From Croceimicrobium sp963977415 (GTDB lineage: Bacteria > Bacteroidota > Bacteroidia > Flavobacteriales > Schleiferiaceae): a stretch of DNA of 64,000 nucleotides. A program made the translations under genes and the position numbers. The notes beneath the pieces are model-generated. The model searched no databases and was not told the origin of the DNA. It saw nothing but the letters and a program-made list of their open reading frames with translations. This document shows, piece after piece, positions 35,301-43,669 of the stretch. Every line of letters begins with the position of its first letter. Position 1 is the stretch's first letter. The DNA is taken from positions 1-64,000 of the forward strand of contig CAXBOS010000015.1 in NCBI GenBank assembly GCA_963977415.1, given 5' to 3'.

Positions 35301-35430
35301 GAAAGGGACCAATATTGCGCCACTGCAAAGAACCTAAATAGGTGCTGTCGATGCTTTGAGCATAAATATCACTCCAAGGGAAAGTGAGACAAAGGATAAG
35401 GAGGAAGAGAAGGGTATAATTTTTTTTCAT
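32341..35430 (-). CDS. Secreted VPS10/sortilin-like BNR-repeat protein
   Basis: A 1029-residue exported protein with a signal peptide (MKKNYTLLFLLILCLTFPWSDIYA). The bulk is a beta-propeller of BNR/Asp-box repeats: GVWRSNDAGNSWENISDG, GIWKTSDAGKTWQHIGL, GVYKSIDGGKTWTRSLF, KLWKSTDEGATWEELS, GLYRSDDGGASWRKL, HRSTDLGKSWETISPDL, HISRDGAKTWQDV and more, ten or so. The C-terminal region is largely helical and charged (coil near residues 930-1000). Proteins like this are annotated as glycosyl hydrolases or sortilin-like, but I see no catalytic set. There is no T9SS sorting domain at its end, so it is probably periplasmic or surface-attached by another route. Confidence 0.87.
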   Translation of the reverse strand: MKKNYTLLFLLILCLTFPWSDIYAQSIDSTYLGSLQWRNIGPFRGGRSCAVTGVEGKANLFYFGSTGGGVWRSNDAGNSWENISDGYFGGSIGAVTVSPSDPNIIYVGQGEETVRGNVSSGSGIWKTSDAGKTWQHIGLKASKHISRIRIHPKNPDLVYVAALGNLYKDSEERGVYKSIDGGKTWTRSLFSDAGSGAVDLVLDPNNPRTIYASTWTVRRTPYSLSSGGAGSKLWKSTDEGATWEELSSKEGFPSGLLGIIGVAVSPVNSERVWAMVENESAGGLYRSDDGGASWRKLNDERDLRQRAWYYTRIYAHPTDIDQLYVMNVRYHHSKDGGKTFSKYNAPHGDHHDLWIDPSAPERMIIGDDGGAQVSFDAGENWTSYYNQPTAQFYRVSTDDSFPFRIYGAQQDNSSIRIKHRSDEGFITQRDWEETAGGEAGHHAIYPKDNDIVFGGEYGGFMARFDHKTNQRQATNVWPNNPLGHGVENMKYRFQWNYPLFFSKHNSEVLYTFSNHVHRSTDLGKSWETISPDLTTNDSSKQGPSGGPITKDNTAVEYYCTIFAAAESLLDAQVLWTGSDDGKVHISRDGAKTWQDVTPKGLKEFSQINSMEADPFNAGGLYLAATRYKWGDFEPYLFYSKNYGKTWQRIDQGIHREHFTRVIRCDPNHAGLLFAGTENGLYLSVDAGGKWQRFQMNLPLTPITDLAIKDRHLIAATQGRGFWMLDDLSPLYEMEPNFSTEAHLFQPKPSYLMQAGYGGESKTDGENHPDGVIINYYLKSVDTANENYSLSFYDAAGKLVRSFSSDAKIKANRWIPKEGAQRFIWNMREAGYEPIKDMILWYVLREGPYVLPGKYKVELKVGDKSFAQEFDIILDPRVSTDENGLAKQHQYLHEIKEGMAQMNELILEIRKVRSDLNSLVGRCADTSLIASIKEQIKKGEEIEKALYQTQNRSPQDPLNYPIRLNNKYGHLGALASIGFNEPTASMYSVKAELEAEIQSQVKLWEIQKEELKILNKEILNSDIELIQWEK

Positions 35431-35530
35431 AAAAGAATTTCTGTGCCTAAAAATACAAAGCTTTTTCTTGCATCGACAAACGTAGGTTTAATTTGATCCT
35501 AAGGTGAATTTATATGGAATTACAAAACAT

Positions 35531-35566
35531 AAAAAAAGGCCATCTGCCTAAGCGAGATGACCTTTA
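35531..35566 (-). terminator. Terminator of the T9SS cargo gene
   Basis: On the minus strand AAAGGTCATCT pairs with AGATGGCCTTT (one G-U pair), followed by TTTT. It lies just past the stop of the sorting-domain protein at 35589. Confidence 0.8.
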
Positions 35567-35588
35567 TAAATTGAATGAATTTAAGAGA

Positions 35589-37604
35589 TTAGTTCTGAAT
35601 GGTTAGCTGCACGGTTTTGCTTTTGCCATTGTTGGTACTAATATTTAAAAGGTAAATACCATTGCTAAGGTGCCCAAGATTAAGCTCGTATTTTTCATTG
35701 GCATTTAGGTTGAGGCTCTTTTTGTGAACTTCTTGGCCTAACATGGTATAAACACTAAGCTCGTAGGAACCAGCTTCGGCAAATTCTACGAAACCATTAC
35801 CGGTACTTGGGTTTGGGTAAACTGAGAAATCGGCTAAGCTTTCTTCCACAATGGAAATATTAGCAGGGTCGCTCGTTATTAAGCGCATTATGGGTGAAAC
35901 AAAAGTGGTGCTATTAGTAAATTGACTAAACCAATCGCCATTCTGATTTTGAAAAACAGAGGCTAAACTAGGTTGATTCCAGGTAGCGCTGTTGGCTACA
36001 CGAATAACGCCCGCGGGATCATTGGGGAAAAAGTTGGCCACGATGTGATAGGTACTAGTAGGTATTTTTAAAGGCTCACCCTGAGCGTTTTCAAAGGAAA
36101 AATTGGTCAAATTACAGGGAGCGGAACCGTCCAGTGTAAAGGCCTTTCTAAATATCGGGACAGCACTTTGAGGATAGCCAGCATTAAATGCAAAGCCCAA
36201 AGTATCCCAGATTGCAATTTCAATATCAGCAGTAGAGTCGGTTAAACAGCTCAGCAATATGTCCACGCCTTGTAAATAAACAAAGCCTGGGTCGCCAGCC
36301 GTATCCTCTTGTTCTAAAGAACACATTACTCCAAAAGCTATCATGCCATTAGTACCGGTGTTTGTTCCAAAATAATTAGACGCTACGGCATCATCTAAAC
36401 TGTATCCATCGCCCACAAATAAATTGAAAGTATCGGTCGCGGTGGTAGTGGCAGAGCTGATGCTATCGGATGTAGCTTTGTAAACTATGCGATAATCACC
36501 CGCTACAGATGGGATCCAGCTAGTGGTGGTTAGGCTTGTGTAGTAGGCAGTGTCTAAGGGGTTTAAGCTGCTAACAGCTGGAGAAACCAAGGTGCTTACC
36601 AGACTATTATTGGCATCCCAAACTTCTACTTCTAAACGCACATTCGTTTGGCTTTGTGATCCGTAATTATAAATATTGCTATCAAATTCAATGGGCACCG
36701 CTTGCTTTAAGGCGAGGTTTAAATATTTAGGATAACCATTTGTACCACCATTGTAAATAATATCGTGTGCAGGTGCTTCAGAACTTGTGCCCGGCGCGGT
36801 GGCACGCGTAAATACTAATTGATTGGCGGGCGGGCGATTTAATTCAATATCGTCAATCATCCAATAATAGCGACCTGAACCATTGCTATTACTTAGGTTG
36901 CCATCGAAAATAAATTCTAAAACTACTGCGGCTTCATTGGCTACGATGTGTGAAATATTGCTTCTATACACAGCATTTTGTGCGGTAGAGGCATTTACAG
37001 CGACTTCAGAAGCGGGAAACACTTCTAACGTATCAGGGAAAGTAACACCACCATTGGTGCTAATGGCTACCAACCAAGCCGATTGAAAGCGACGGGCATA
37101 GGTGTGGAAAGTTAATTCTGCGCCAGCTTCGCCACTAAGGTCAATCGTATCTGTGCGTAAACGGCCCACATGCGGCGCAGGAACAGTTCCTTGGCCATTA
37201 GTGGCGCGATCGCCATTGGAATGGAGAAAGTCGGAGTCGAAAATAATGAAACCATTGGAGGCGGTGGGGGATAGAATAGGGTCGCCTAAATTGCCCGATT
37301 GCAAAGGTCCGGCCCAGCAACCGCGTGATCCCACTGTGTCATTTGGATTGGTGTTGGGGCCGCGATATTCCCACAGAGCAAGTGCAGGCGTTCCATTTTG
37401 ACTCCAAGCGGCTGGGATACCATTGGCGAAATCTTCCGACCAAATAAGACTTTGGCTGGAACTCTCAATGGGGGCAGCAACGCTAAGGCGAATGGGTTTT
37501 GCTTCTTGAAATTCGGGACTTGGGTCTAAAGCAGCTGGTTTGTTTTGACTAAAAGCCGAAAGGCTAAGGCTTAGCGTAAGGCAAAGGTGTAAAGTTCTTT
37601 TCAT
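35589..37604 (-). CDS. Secreted protein with C-terminal T9SS type A sorting domain
   Basis: A 671-residue cell-surface or secreted protein. It has a signal peptide (MKRTLHLCLTLSLSLSAFSQ), a MAM/jelly-roll-like domain (VGRLRTDTIDLSGEAGAELTFHTY to YYWMIDDIEL, about residues 155-255), a central Ig-like region and a C-terminal type IX sorting domain: VYPNPSTGNGFVEF, LSVYTMLGQEVHKKSL, HLSNGIYLLNIS and a final basic KTVQL. The sorting domain fixes export through the T9SS that PorT serves. Possible adhesin or matrix protein; substrate or partner unknown. Confidence 0.9.
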   Translation of the reverse strand: MKRTLHLCLTLSLSLSAFSQNKPAALDPSPEFQEAKPIRLSVAAPIESSSQSLIWSEDFANGIPAAWSQNGTPALALWEYRGPNTNPNDTVGSRGCWAGPLQSGNLGDPILSPTASNGFIIFDSDFLHSNGDRATNGQGTVPAPHVGRLRTDTIDLSGEAGAELTFHTYARRFQSAWLVAISTNGGVTFPDTLEVFPASEVAVNASTAQNAVYRSNISHIVANEAAVVLEFIFDGNLSNSNGSGRYYWMIDDIELNRPPANQLVFTRATAPGTSSEAPAHDIIYNGGTNGYPKYLNLALKQAVPIEFDSNIYNYGSQSQTNVRLEVEVWDANNSLVSTLVSPAVSSLNPLDTAYYTSLTTTSWIPSVAGDYRIVYKATSDSISSATTTATDTFNLFVGDGYSLDDAVASNYFGTNTGTNGMIAFGVMCSLEQEDTAGDPGFVYLQGVDILLSCLTDSTADIEIAIWDTLGFAFNAGYPQSAVPIFRKAFTLDGSAPCNLTNFSFENAQGEPLKIPTSTYHIVANFFPNDPAGVIRVANSATWNQPSLASVFQNQNGDWFSQFTNSTTFVSPIMRLITSDPANISIVEESLADFSVYPNPSTGNGFVEFAEAGSYELSVYTMLGQEVHKKSLNLNANEKYELNLGHLSNGIYLLNISTNNGKSKTVQLTIQN

Positions 37605-37724
37605 GTAATTGATTTTAGTAGCCTCCTAAATTAACTTTTTTAGGCCTTCAATTTACAATTACATAAAATGACTAAATATTTCTACCTATTGATTTTTTGA
37701 ATAGTAATAAAGCCTGAAAATGGT

Positions 37725-38174
37725 TTATTCAGCGGCTTTAGCTTTGCGTTGATAAAGAAAGGCTTTCGGTTGAGGTAAAGTGTTTGGCTGAGCATAGTAG
37801 TTTATATAAAGAAGGGTTAGCTCTGCTGTAGAGCTAACACTAAAGCTTTGTAGTTCTAATTTGCCCTCAAACTCACTAAACATTACCTTTTGAATAAAGG
37901 CTTTGTTATCTGCATCAAAAATCTTTTTGGATTCTTTTCCAAAGACCAACATTCCGCCTTCAGTCTCCTCCATACAAGTGAAGTTGAAATCAGTATTTTC
38001 CGGACTGGCTGTGGCCATCATATGACAGCTATCACAACTTATTTCGTAGGAAAACTCATCAATTTGGCTTTTAAGTTTTTCTAATTCAAAATAATCTGTG
38101 ATTTCTCGGTAATCTATCTGAGCGATGCAAAGGTTGATGGAAAAACAGGCGAGGAGACTAAAAATAATTTTCAT
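37725..38174 (-). CDS. Small secreted protein, unknown function
   Basis: Not recognised. A 149-residue protein with a signal peptide (MKIIFSLLACFSINLCIAQ). The mature part contains SCDSCHMMATAS and FTCMEETEGG; three Cys residues with a His in C-x2-C-H look like a metal or haem-type clip, but other ligands are lacking. The remainder is charged and predicted mixed. It is separated from neighbours by 120 bp and 155 bp of DNA. Confidence 0.65.
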   Translation of the reverse strand: MKIIFSLLACFSINLCIAQIDYREITDYFELEKLKSQIDEFSYEISCDSCHMMATASPENTDFNFTCMEETEGGMLVFGKESKKIFDADNKAFIQKVMFSEFEGKLELQSFSVSSTAELTLLYINYYAQPNTLPQPKAFLYQRKAKAAE

Positions 38175-38329
38175 GGAAGCGAATTTTTAAGATTTGAATT
38201 TCGACTAAATCGCATTGCGAATAGGTTAATTTCAAATATATAATTTTAATGGCTTCGATTTAATAAACGAAAAATAAGTTTAGAATTCAGTTCGCTAAGC
38301 TAGCCGAATTAGCTGCTTAAATGACTTAC

Positions 38330-38656
38330 TTAATCTTCTTCTCGACTGTACTCTAATAGAAAGATTTCCTCGCCAGGTTTAAGTAAGTGGAACTGTTCAC
38401 GGGCGAATTTCTCTAAATTTTCGGGAGCGGAATTTAGTTCCTTTAATTGCTTTTGGTCTTCGGCAATTTCACTTTGATAATGAGAAATACTGGCTTCTAA
38501 ATCACTAATTTCCTCATTAAGCTCATGGTGAATTAACCAAGAATTAACGTCTAGGAAGGTCATCCAAACTGTAAAGATGATAAGCGTTAGGACATACTTG
38601 TTAAGTAATACCTTAAACCAGAAATTAGCTTTTATCTTTTTCCAGATTTCCCGCAT
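38330..38656 (-). CDS. FtsB/DivIC-family septum formation protein
   Basis: A bitopic division protein of 108 residues: basic N-terminus, one membrane helix (VLLNKYVLTLIIFTVWMTFLD), then a coiled coil (HHELNEEISDLEASISHYQSEIAEDQKQLKELNS) and a short C-terminal part REQFHLLKPGEEIFLLE. The REQFxxLKPGExIFxL motif is typical of Bacteroidota DivIC/FtsB proteins, which bridge FtsL and FtsQ in the divisome. No division genes are next to it. It ends close to the ABC exporter gene, 67 bp downstream of that gene's stop, so it could be cotranscribed. Confidence 0.9.
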   Translation of the reverse strand: MREIWKKIKANFWFKVLLNKYVLTLIIFTVWMTFLDVNSWLIHHELNEEISDLEASISHYQSEIAEDQKQLKELNSAPENLEKFAREQFHLLKPGEEIFLLEYSREED

Positions 38657-38723
38657 AATTCAAAAGTAATTTCTTTAAACATGCTAAGGCCAAAAGTCTC
38701 CAGCAATTTTAAACAGTTGGATG

Positions 38724-40502
38724 TTAAGAGTTGAATTGCAATGTACTAAGATTGTAGTACAGACCTTCGCTATTATCTATTAGCTCGGCGTGACTGCCTA
38801 GTTCTACCAATTTGCCTTTTTCAATTACAGCAATTTTATCGGCCTTGCGAATAGTGGCTAATCTATGGGCAATAACAATGGAGGTACGTCCTAGCATTAG
38901 CTTATCTAAAGCCTCTTGTACCAAACGTTCAGACTCCGAATCCAGGGCAGAGGTGGCCTCATCTAAAATTAATATTTTAGGATCTTTTAGAACAGCCCTA
39001 GCAATAGCTACGCGCTGCCTTTGTCCGCCCGATAATTGTACCCCACGGTCGCCCACTATTGTATCTAGCTTTTCGGGGAACTCACTAATAAAATCCCAAG
39101 CATTGGCTTGTTTAGCCGCTTCAATAATTTCCGCTTCGCTGGCATTAGTTTTCCCATAAGCAATGTTTTCTCTAATCGTTCCGCCGAATAAAAACACATC
39201 TTGGGGAACCACCGCCATTTGGTTACGTAAGGCACTGAGTGAGTAATCTTGCGCAAGCTTATTGTCGAAAAGTAAAGAACCTTCTGTATTGCTATAAAAC
39301 TGCAGAATTAAAGATACTATGGTGGATTTTCCTGCACCACTAGGTCCTACTAATGCTACTTGCTCTCCTGCTTGAACTTTTAAACTTAAATTATTGATTA
39401 CCTGTTGATCAGGACGAGTAGTATAGGCAAAGCTTAAATTTTTAAACTCAATTTCCCCTTTAAATTGGCTGAGGTCTTCGTGCTTTGAGCTTTCTTGAAG
39501 GACTTCAGTTCCCTCATCAAAAATATCCATTAACTCTTCCGTGGCTCCTATCGCTTTTTGCAGATTGGCATATACATTGGCTAGACCACCAATAGAGCCA
39601 CCAATAAAGGCCGAGTAAATAATAAAGCTGAAGAGTTCACCCATGGCTAATTCATTGACGGCAACAAGGTTAACACCGCGCCAAATTACGGCCACAATGG
39701 CTCCGAACATTCCTAAAATTATAAAGGAACTAAAGGCACCACGGTACTTGCCACCCTTCATACCAATTTTAGCAACGGCATCTGTTTTTTCTTTGTAACG
39801 CGCAATTTCGAAAAATTCGTTAGCGAAGGCTTTTACATTAAAAATACCCTGTAAAGTCTCTTCTACAATTGTATTTGAATCGGCCACCTCGCTTTGCATT
39901 TCTTTGGCGTAGTTGCGAATGAATCGTCCAAAAAACACGGCAATAATAACCACCACTGGAACTATACCCAGCATGAAAAGGGTAAGCTTGGTTGAGGTGA
40001 AGAGAAGGATGCCGATACCGCCAAAAATGATAATGATTTGGCGAATAAACTCCGCTAGAGTAGTAGTGAAGGTTTCTTGTAGTAAAGAAATGTCGGCTGA
40101 AATGCGACTATTTAATTCACCCACTCTTTTGCTGTTAAAAAAGTTGATGGGTAGTTTAATAAGATGACTGTAGGTTGCTTGCCTTAAAGAGGCGAGGGTT
40201 TTTTCCGTAACGTTTACAAAAAGCACCACTCTAAAAAATGAGACTACCGCCTGAATCACTAAAATCACAAGAAGTATTAAGGCGGTACTTTCAATATTAT
40301 CAAAAATCGCTTCTGAATTGGAGGCATCGACCAAGTCGCCCATAAATTTGGGTAGCGCAAGGTTGGCTACAGAGCTTAAAACTAAAAAAACTAAACCCAA
40401 GGCAAACTCTGCCTGATAGGGTTTTACGTATTTATATAGTTTAAGCGATTTTTTTAAGGATCCCTTACTAAGCTTGCGCTTCTCTTTCTTGGCTTCCGAC
40501 AT
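38724..40502 (-). CDS. ABC exporter (MsbA/type IV-like)
   Basis: A full-length half-transporter of 592 residues: an N-terminal six-helix membrane domain (residues about 30-310) and a nucleotide-binding domain with VALVGPSGAGKSTIVSL (Walker A), VPQDVFLFGGTIRENI (Q-loop area), QLSGGQRQRVAIARAVL (signature), LILDEATSALD (Walker B) and VIAHRLAT (H-loop). It works as a homodimer; substrate unknown but the type resembles lipid or drug exporters such as MsbA. The start is set at 40500-40502: the longer frame begins with TTG inside the TACCTTTG promoter box at 40524. Not in an obvious operon. Confidence 0.93.
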   Translation of the reverse strand: MSEAKKEKRKLSKGSLKKSLKLYKYVKPYQAEFALGLVFLVLSSVANLALPKFMGDLVDASNSEAIFDNIESTALILLVILVIQAVVSFFRVVLFVNVTEKTLASLRQATYSHLIKLPINFFNSKRVGELNSRISADISLLQETFTTTLAEFIRQIIIIFGGIGILLFTSTKLTLFMLGIVPVVVIIAVFFGRFIRNYAKEMQSEVADSNTIVEETLQGIFNVKAFANEFFEIARYKEKTDAVAKIGMKGGKYRGAFSSFIILGMFGAIVAVIWRGVNLVAVNELAMGELFSFIIYSAFIGGSIGGLANVYANLQKAIGATEELMDIFDEGTEVLQESSKHEDLSQFKGEIEFKNLSFAYTTRPDQQVINNLSLKVQAGEQVALVGPSGAGKSTIVSLILQFYSNTEGSLLFDNKLAQDYSLSALRNQMAVVPQDVFLFGGTIRENIAYGKTNASEAEIIEAAKQANAWDFISEFPEKLDTIVGDRGVQLSGGQRQRVAIARAVLKDPKILILDEATSALDSESERLVQEALDKLMLGRTSIVIAHRLATIRKADKIAVIEKGKLVELGSHAELIDNSEGLYYNLSTLQFNS

Positions 40503-40523
40503 GGAGGATTTTTTGACAGGGCG

Positions 40524-40531
40524 CAAAGGTA
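40524..40531 (-). promoter_or_regulatory. -7 box of the ABC exporter gene
   Basis: The minus strand reads TACCTTTG (TAnnTTTG). The first base of the transcript would lie near 40515-40518, so translation must start at 40502 and not at the upstream TTG. Confidence 0.6.
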
Positions 40532-40552
40532 AAATTTAGAACTGCTAGCCGC

Positions 40553-42346
40553 TTATTTAGCTTTTAAAATTTTGCCACTTTTTACTTTAGACCAATAATC
40601 CTTCAATTCCGATCTTACTTCACCGCTAAGAAGCAATAGGCCAATGATATTTGGGAATGCCATAGCGAGAATCATCATATCGGAAAAATCTAAAACAGCC
40701 CCTAAACTTACCGAGGATCCAATGATGATGAAAAGTAGGAAAAGTAATTTGTAGGTGATTTCGGTGATTTTGCTTCTTCCAAAAAGGAAGGTCCATGCAC
40801 GTAAACCATAATAGCTCCAGCTAATCATAGTAGAGAAGGCAAATAAGAAGATAGCTACTACTAAAACATAAGGGAACCAGCTAATTACACTGCCAAAGGC
40901 CTGCGAGGTTAGCTGAGCACCACCAATACCACCGTCATTATAATAGCCTGTAAAAATCAATACCAAGGCAGTAAGCGTACAAACCACTACCGTATCAATA
41001 AAGGGTTCTAGTAAGGCTACGAAACCTTCGCTTACGGCATGTTTGGTTTTCGCAGCGGAGTGAGCAATAGCGGCCGATCCAACGCCAGCTTCGTTAGAGA
41101 AGGCAGCACGACGTACCCCTTGAATCATTACTCCCACAAATCCACCTAGCATGGCAGAAGGGTTAAAAGCGCCATCAATAATCAAAGTGAAAGCTTCGCC
41201 AATTTTAGAAATATTCATAAAAATGATAACCAAAGCGGCTAGGATATAGATTCCAGCCATAATCGGAACGATCTTCTCGGTTACCTTAGCAATACTCTTT
41301 ATACCACCAAGAATTACCGACCCTACTAAAATAGCGAGAATTAAGCCGAAAAGTGGGCCATAACCAACTAAGAAGGAGAATTCACCCGAAAGTTGCTCAA
41401 AGGCTTGGTTTGCTTGAAACATGTTCCCACCACCAAAACTTGCACCGATGGCTAATACGGCAAAAACTACCGCTAAGACTTTGCCTAAGCCACCCATGCC
41501 TCTGTTGGCCAAACCTTTACGTAGGTAACGCATGGGGCCGCCTTCAACCACGCCATCTTCTCCAATGTCGCGATACTTAACACCTAGCGTACATTCGGTA
41601 AATTTTGAAGCCATTCCAAAAAGACCAGCTACCACTAACCAAAAAGTTGCCCCCGGGCCCCCGAGTGATATTGCTACAGCTACACCAGCAATATTTCCTA
41701 AACCAACGGTTGCACTTACGGCAGTAGCAAGAGCCTGGAAGTGAGTTACTTCACCTGGTGCATCTTCTTCATCATACTTTCCACGTATCAAGTTGATAGA
41801 ATGTTTCCATCCCCAAAAGTTAACAAGGCCCATTCTAAAGGTGAAGAATATGGCTCCAAACATTAACCAAATTACAATGAAAGGAATACTGTTGGTTCGG
41901 ATATCGCCATTGGGGAAGCGGGCTAACGCGCCGCTATCGGTTCTAACTCTATTATCGTATAAATTAAAAGCGTGGAAAGGGTCCCAGAAAATAATGGTAG
42001 CAAATCCCCCTACAATTGGAGTGAAAATACCGTTGAAAGTTTCGGCTACTGAACTGGCCGGAATCTCAAAACTTTGCGTAATACTATCTCCACCTGCATC
42101 AAAAACCGTAACCGAATAAGGTATACCCTCGGTTAGTCCGTTTGCCTTTCTAGCAATGGTATCCGTGCCTCTGTTGCTCCATTTATAGGTGTAGGGTTTT
42201 ATCCCTCCCATAATCTCAATGCTGGCATTTCCGTTGTTAATTTCGCTGTTAGGGTTCTCAAACTCGAAATTGATGATTTCCAATTTTCCTACCGAAAAGG
42301 CATTGAAACTTAGAAGACATACGGCTAGTGCAAAAAGCTTACGCAT
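40553..42346 (-). CDS. Alanine/glycine:cation symporter with N-terminal SprB-like domain
   Basis: A sodium:alanine/glycine symporter (AGCS family) with an unusual front. From the start at 42344-42346, 597 residues: signal peptide (MRKLFALAVCLLSFNAFSVG), then an Ig-like domain whose signature GGIKPYTYKWSNRGTDTIAR and NGLTEGIPYSVTVFDAGGD (about residues 47-95) fits the SprB repeat of gliding and T9SS adhesins, then a linker and the transporter core: FRMGLVNFWGWKHSINLIRGK, GVAVAISLGGPGATFWLVVAGLFGM, EAGVGSAAIAHSAAKT and GYYNDGGIGGA. The core is complete. The SprB-like part lies outside the membrane and may bind a ligand or polysaccharide. An upstream frame reaches 42418, but a signal peptide starts at 42346. 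Confidence 0.88.
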   Translation of the reverse strand: MRKLFALAVCLLSFNAFSVGKLEIINFEFENPNSEINNGNASIEIMGGIKPYTYKWSNRGTDTIARKANGLTEGIPYSVTVFDAGGDSITQSFEIPASSVAETFNGIFTPIVGGFATIIFWDPFHAFNLYDNRVRTDSGALARFPNGDIRTNSIPFIVIWLMFGAIFFTFRMGLVNFWGWKHSINLIRGKYDEEDAPGEVTHFQALATAVSATVGLGNIAGVAVAISLGGPGATFWLVVAGLFGMASKFTECTLGVKYRDIGEDGVVEGGPMRYLRKGLANRGMGGLGKVLAVVFAVLAIGASFGGGNMFQANQAFEQLSGEFSFLVGYGPLFGLILAILVGSVILGGIKSIAKVTEKIVPIMAGIYILAALVIIFMNISKIGEAFTLIIDGAFNPSAMLGGFVGVMIQGVRRAAFSNEAGVGSAAIAHSAAKTKHAVSEGFVALLEPFIDTVVVCTLTALVLIFTGYYNDGGIGGAQLTSQAFGSVISWFPYVLVVAIFLFAFSTMISWSYYGLRAWTFLFGRSKITEITYKLLFLLFIIIGSSVSLGAVLDFSDMMILAMAFPNIIGLLLLSGEVRSELKDYWSKVKSGKILKAK

Positions 42347-42525
42347 AAATGAATTGATTTTTTGGAAGCACAATAATCGCAAAAAATTGCCACTTGCTAA
42401 AATTATCGAGCTAAGCAATTGATAATTAAAAAATAAGAGACGATAAGTGTTTACTAATTGCTTGATTATAGGCAGGTGTAGAGGCTAACTAATAATTTCG
42501 GGGCACACTACAATAATCGCTATTT

Positions 42526-43611
42526 ATGGCCAATATCCTCTTTTCGCCAGCAGAAAGGCGAGGAATCATCGTGTTTTTAATCATTTGTATGCTCTTATAC
42601 CTTTCGGTAGATGCGTATTTAAGTCATTTACAGTTTAAGAATAAACCTTCTAGTAAACAAAGAGAGGCCTTCAAGGCCCTTGTATTAGAACATAAATTAA
42701 GGGATAGTTTAAATGCTACAGCAAGGAATACCTTTAAAGGTCTTTTAGATCCCAATGAAGTGGGGCAAGAAGAGTTGCTGCGAAGCGGTTTGCGCAAAGA
42801 CATTGCAGAAAGATTAATTCGCTTTCGCGAGAAGGGGGCTTATTATAATTCTCGTTCCGACCTAGAGAAAGTTTATGGTATGGATACCAGTTGGTTAAAT
42901 AGAAAAGATTTGAATTTTGTTTTTCATCCCCGCAAAGGAGAAGTCGATGATTCGTATCGGGTTAGTAACCAAAACCGCAGCCTAAAGCTTACTCCATTTG
43001 ATCCCAATACTATTAGCAAGGAAGCATTGTTTGCTATGCATCTGCCGGAGAGCGCCGTAAAAGGTATACTGTCGTTTAGAGAAAAGTTTCGCCCTTTTGA
43101 AAGAGCAACTGACCTTTATGCTGTTTATAATATAGATTCTTCTTTAGCGGAGCAAATCATTCCTTTTTTGAAAATAAAGGAACTAGCCGAACTTAACTCT
43201 TTGGATAGTTTAATCGTTTCTGTCTCCCTTAACCAAGCAGACACCAATTTACTAAAAGGGATAAAGGGAATTGGTTCCTATCTTGCTAAAAGCATAGTAG
43301 ATTATCGCCAGAAGTTGGGAGGCTATTATAGTTTGGAACAATTACGGGATTTGTTTGTCGTAGATTCTAGTCGCTTTCAAACTATTAGTAAGCATTTATA
43401 TTGCGATGATGATTTTCGCAAGTTGAATATAAATAAGGCTACTGAGGAAGAGCTTTATAATCATCCTTACATTTCCTATAAGCTAGCCCGAAATATTGTA
43501 GAATTCAGAGAGCGCATGCGGCTTTTTGAAAAGGTGGAAGAGCTGGCGAACATTGAATTGGTCGATGGCGTTTTATTCAGTAAACTTGCACCATATTTAG
43601 AAATTAAGTAA
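42526..43611 (+). CDS. Membrane-anchored helix-hairpin-helix (ComEA-like) protein
   Basis: A 361-residue protein with an N-terminal membrane helix (GIIVFLIICMLLYLSVDAYL) and at least four ComEA-type helix-hairpin-helix modules: EELLRSGLRKDIAERLIRFRE, FAMHLPESAVKGILSFREKF, LLKGIKGIGSYLAKSIVDYRQ and LYNHPYISYKLARNIVEFRER. HhH modules bind the DNA sugar-phosphate backbone without sequence preference; in ComEA they take up transforming DNA. Such multi-HhH membrane proteins are common in Bacteroidota and their role is not established; possible DNA uptake or repair. The acyl-CoA dehydrogenase follows on the same strand. Confidence 0.85.
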   Translation: MANILFSPAERRGIIVFLIICMLLYLSVDAYLSHLQFKNKPSSKQREAFKALVLEHKLRDSLNATARNTFKGLLDPNEVGQEELLRSGLRKDIAERLIRFREKGAYYNSRSDLEKVYGMDTSWLNRKDLNFVFHPRKGEVDDSYRVSNQNRSLKLTPFDPNTISKEALFAMHLPESAVKGILSFREKFRPFERATDLYAVYNIDSSLAEQIIPFLKIKELAELNSLDSLIVSVSLNQADTNLLKGIKGIGSYLAKSIVDYRQKLGGYYSLEQLRDLFVVDSSRFQTISKHLYCDDDFRKLNINKATEEELYNHPYISYKLARNIVEFRERMRLFEKVEELANIELVDGVLFSKLAPYLEIK

Positions 43612-43669
43612 GTGCTTGATTTTTAATACACCTCTCAAAAATACATTAATAAACACGCGAAAAAAGGCT

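Noticed and set aside
32341..35430. Sialidase or other glycosyl hydrolase
   Set aside because: The Asp-box repeats alone define a propeller; no catalytic Arg triad or Tyr/Glu pair could be identified, so only the fold is called.
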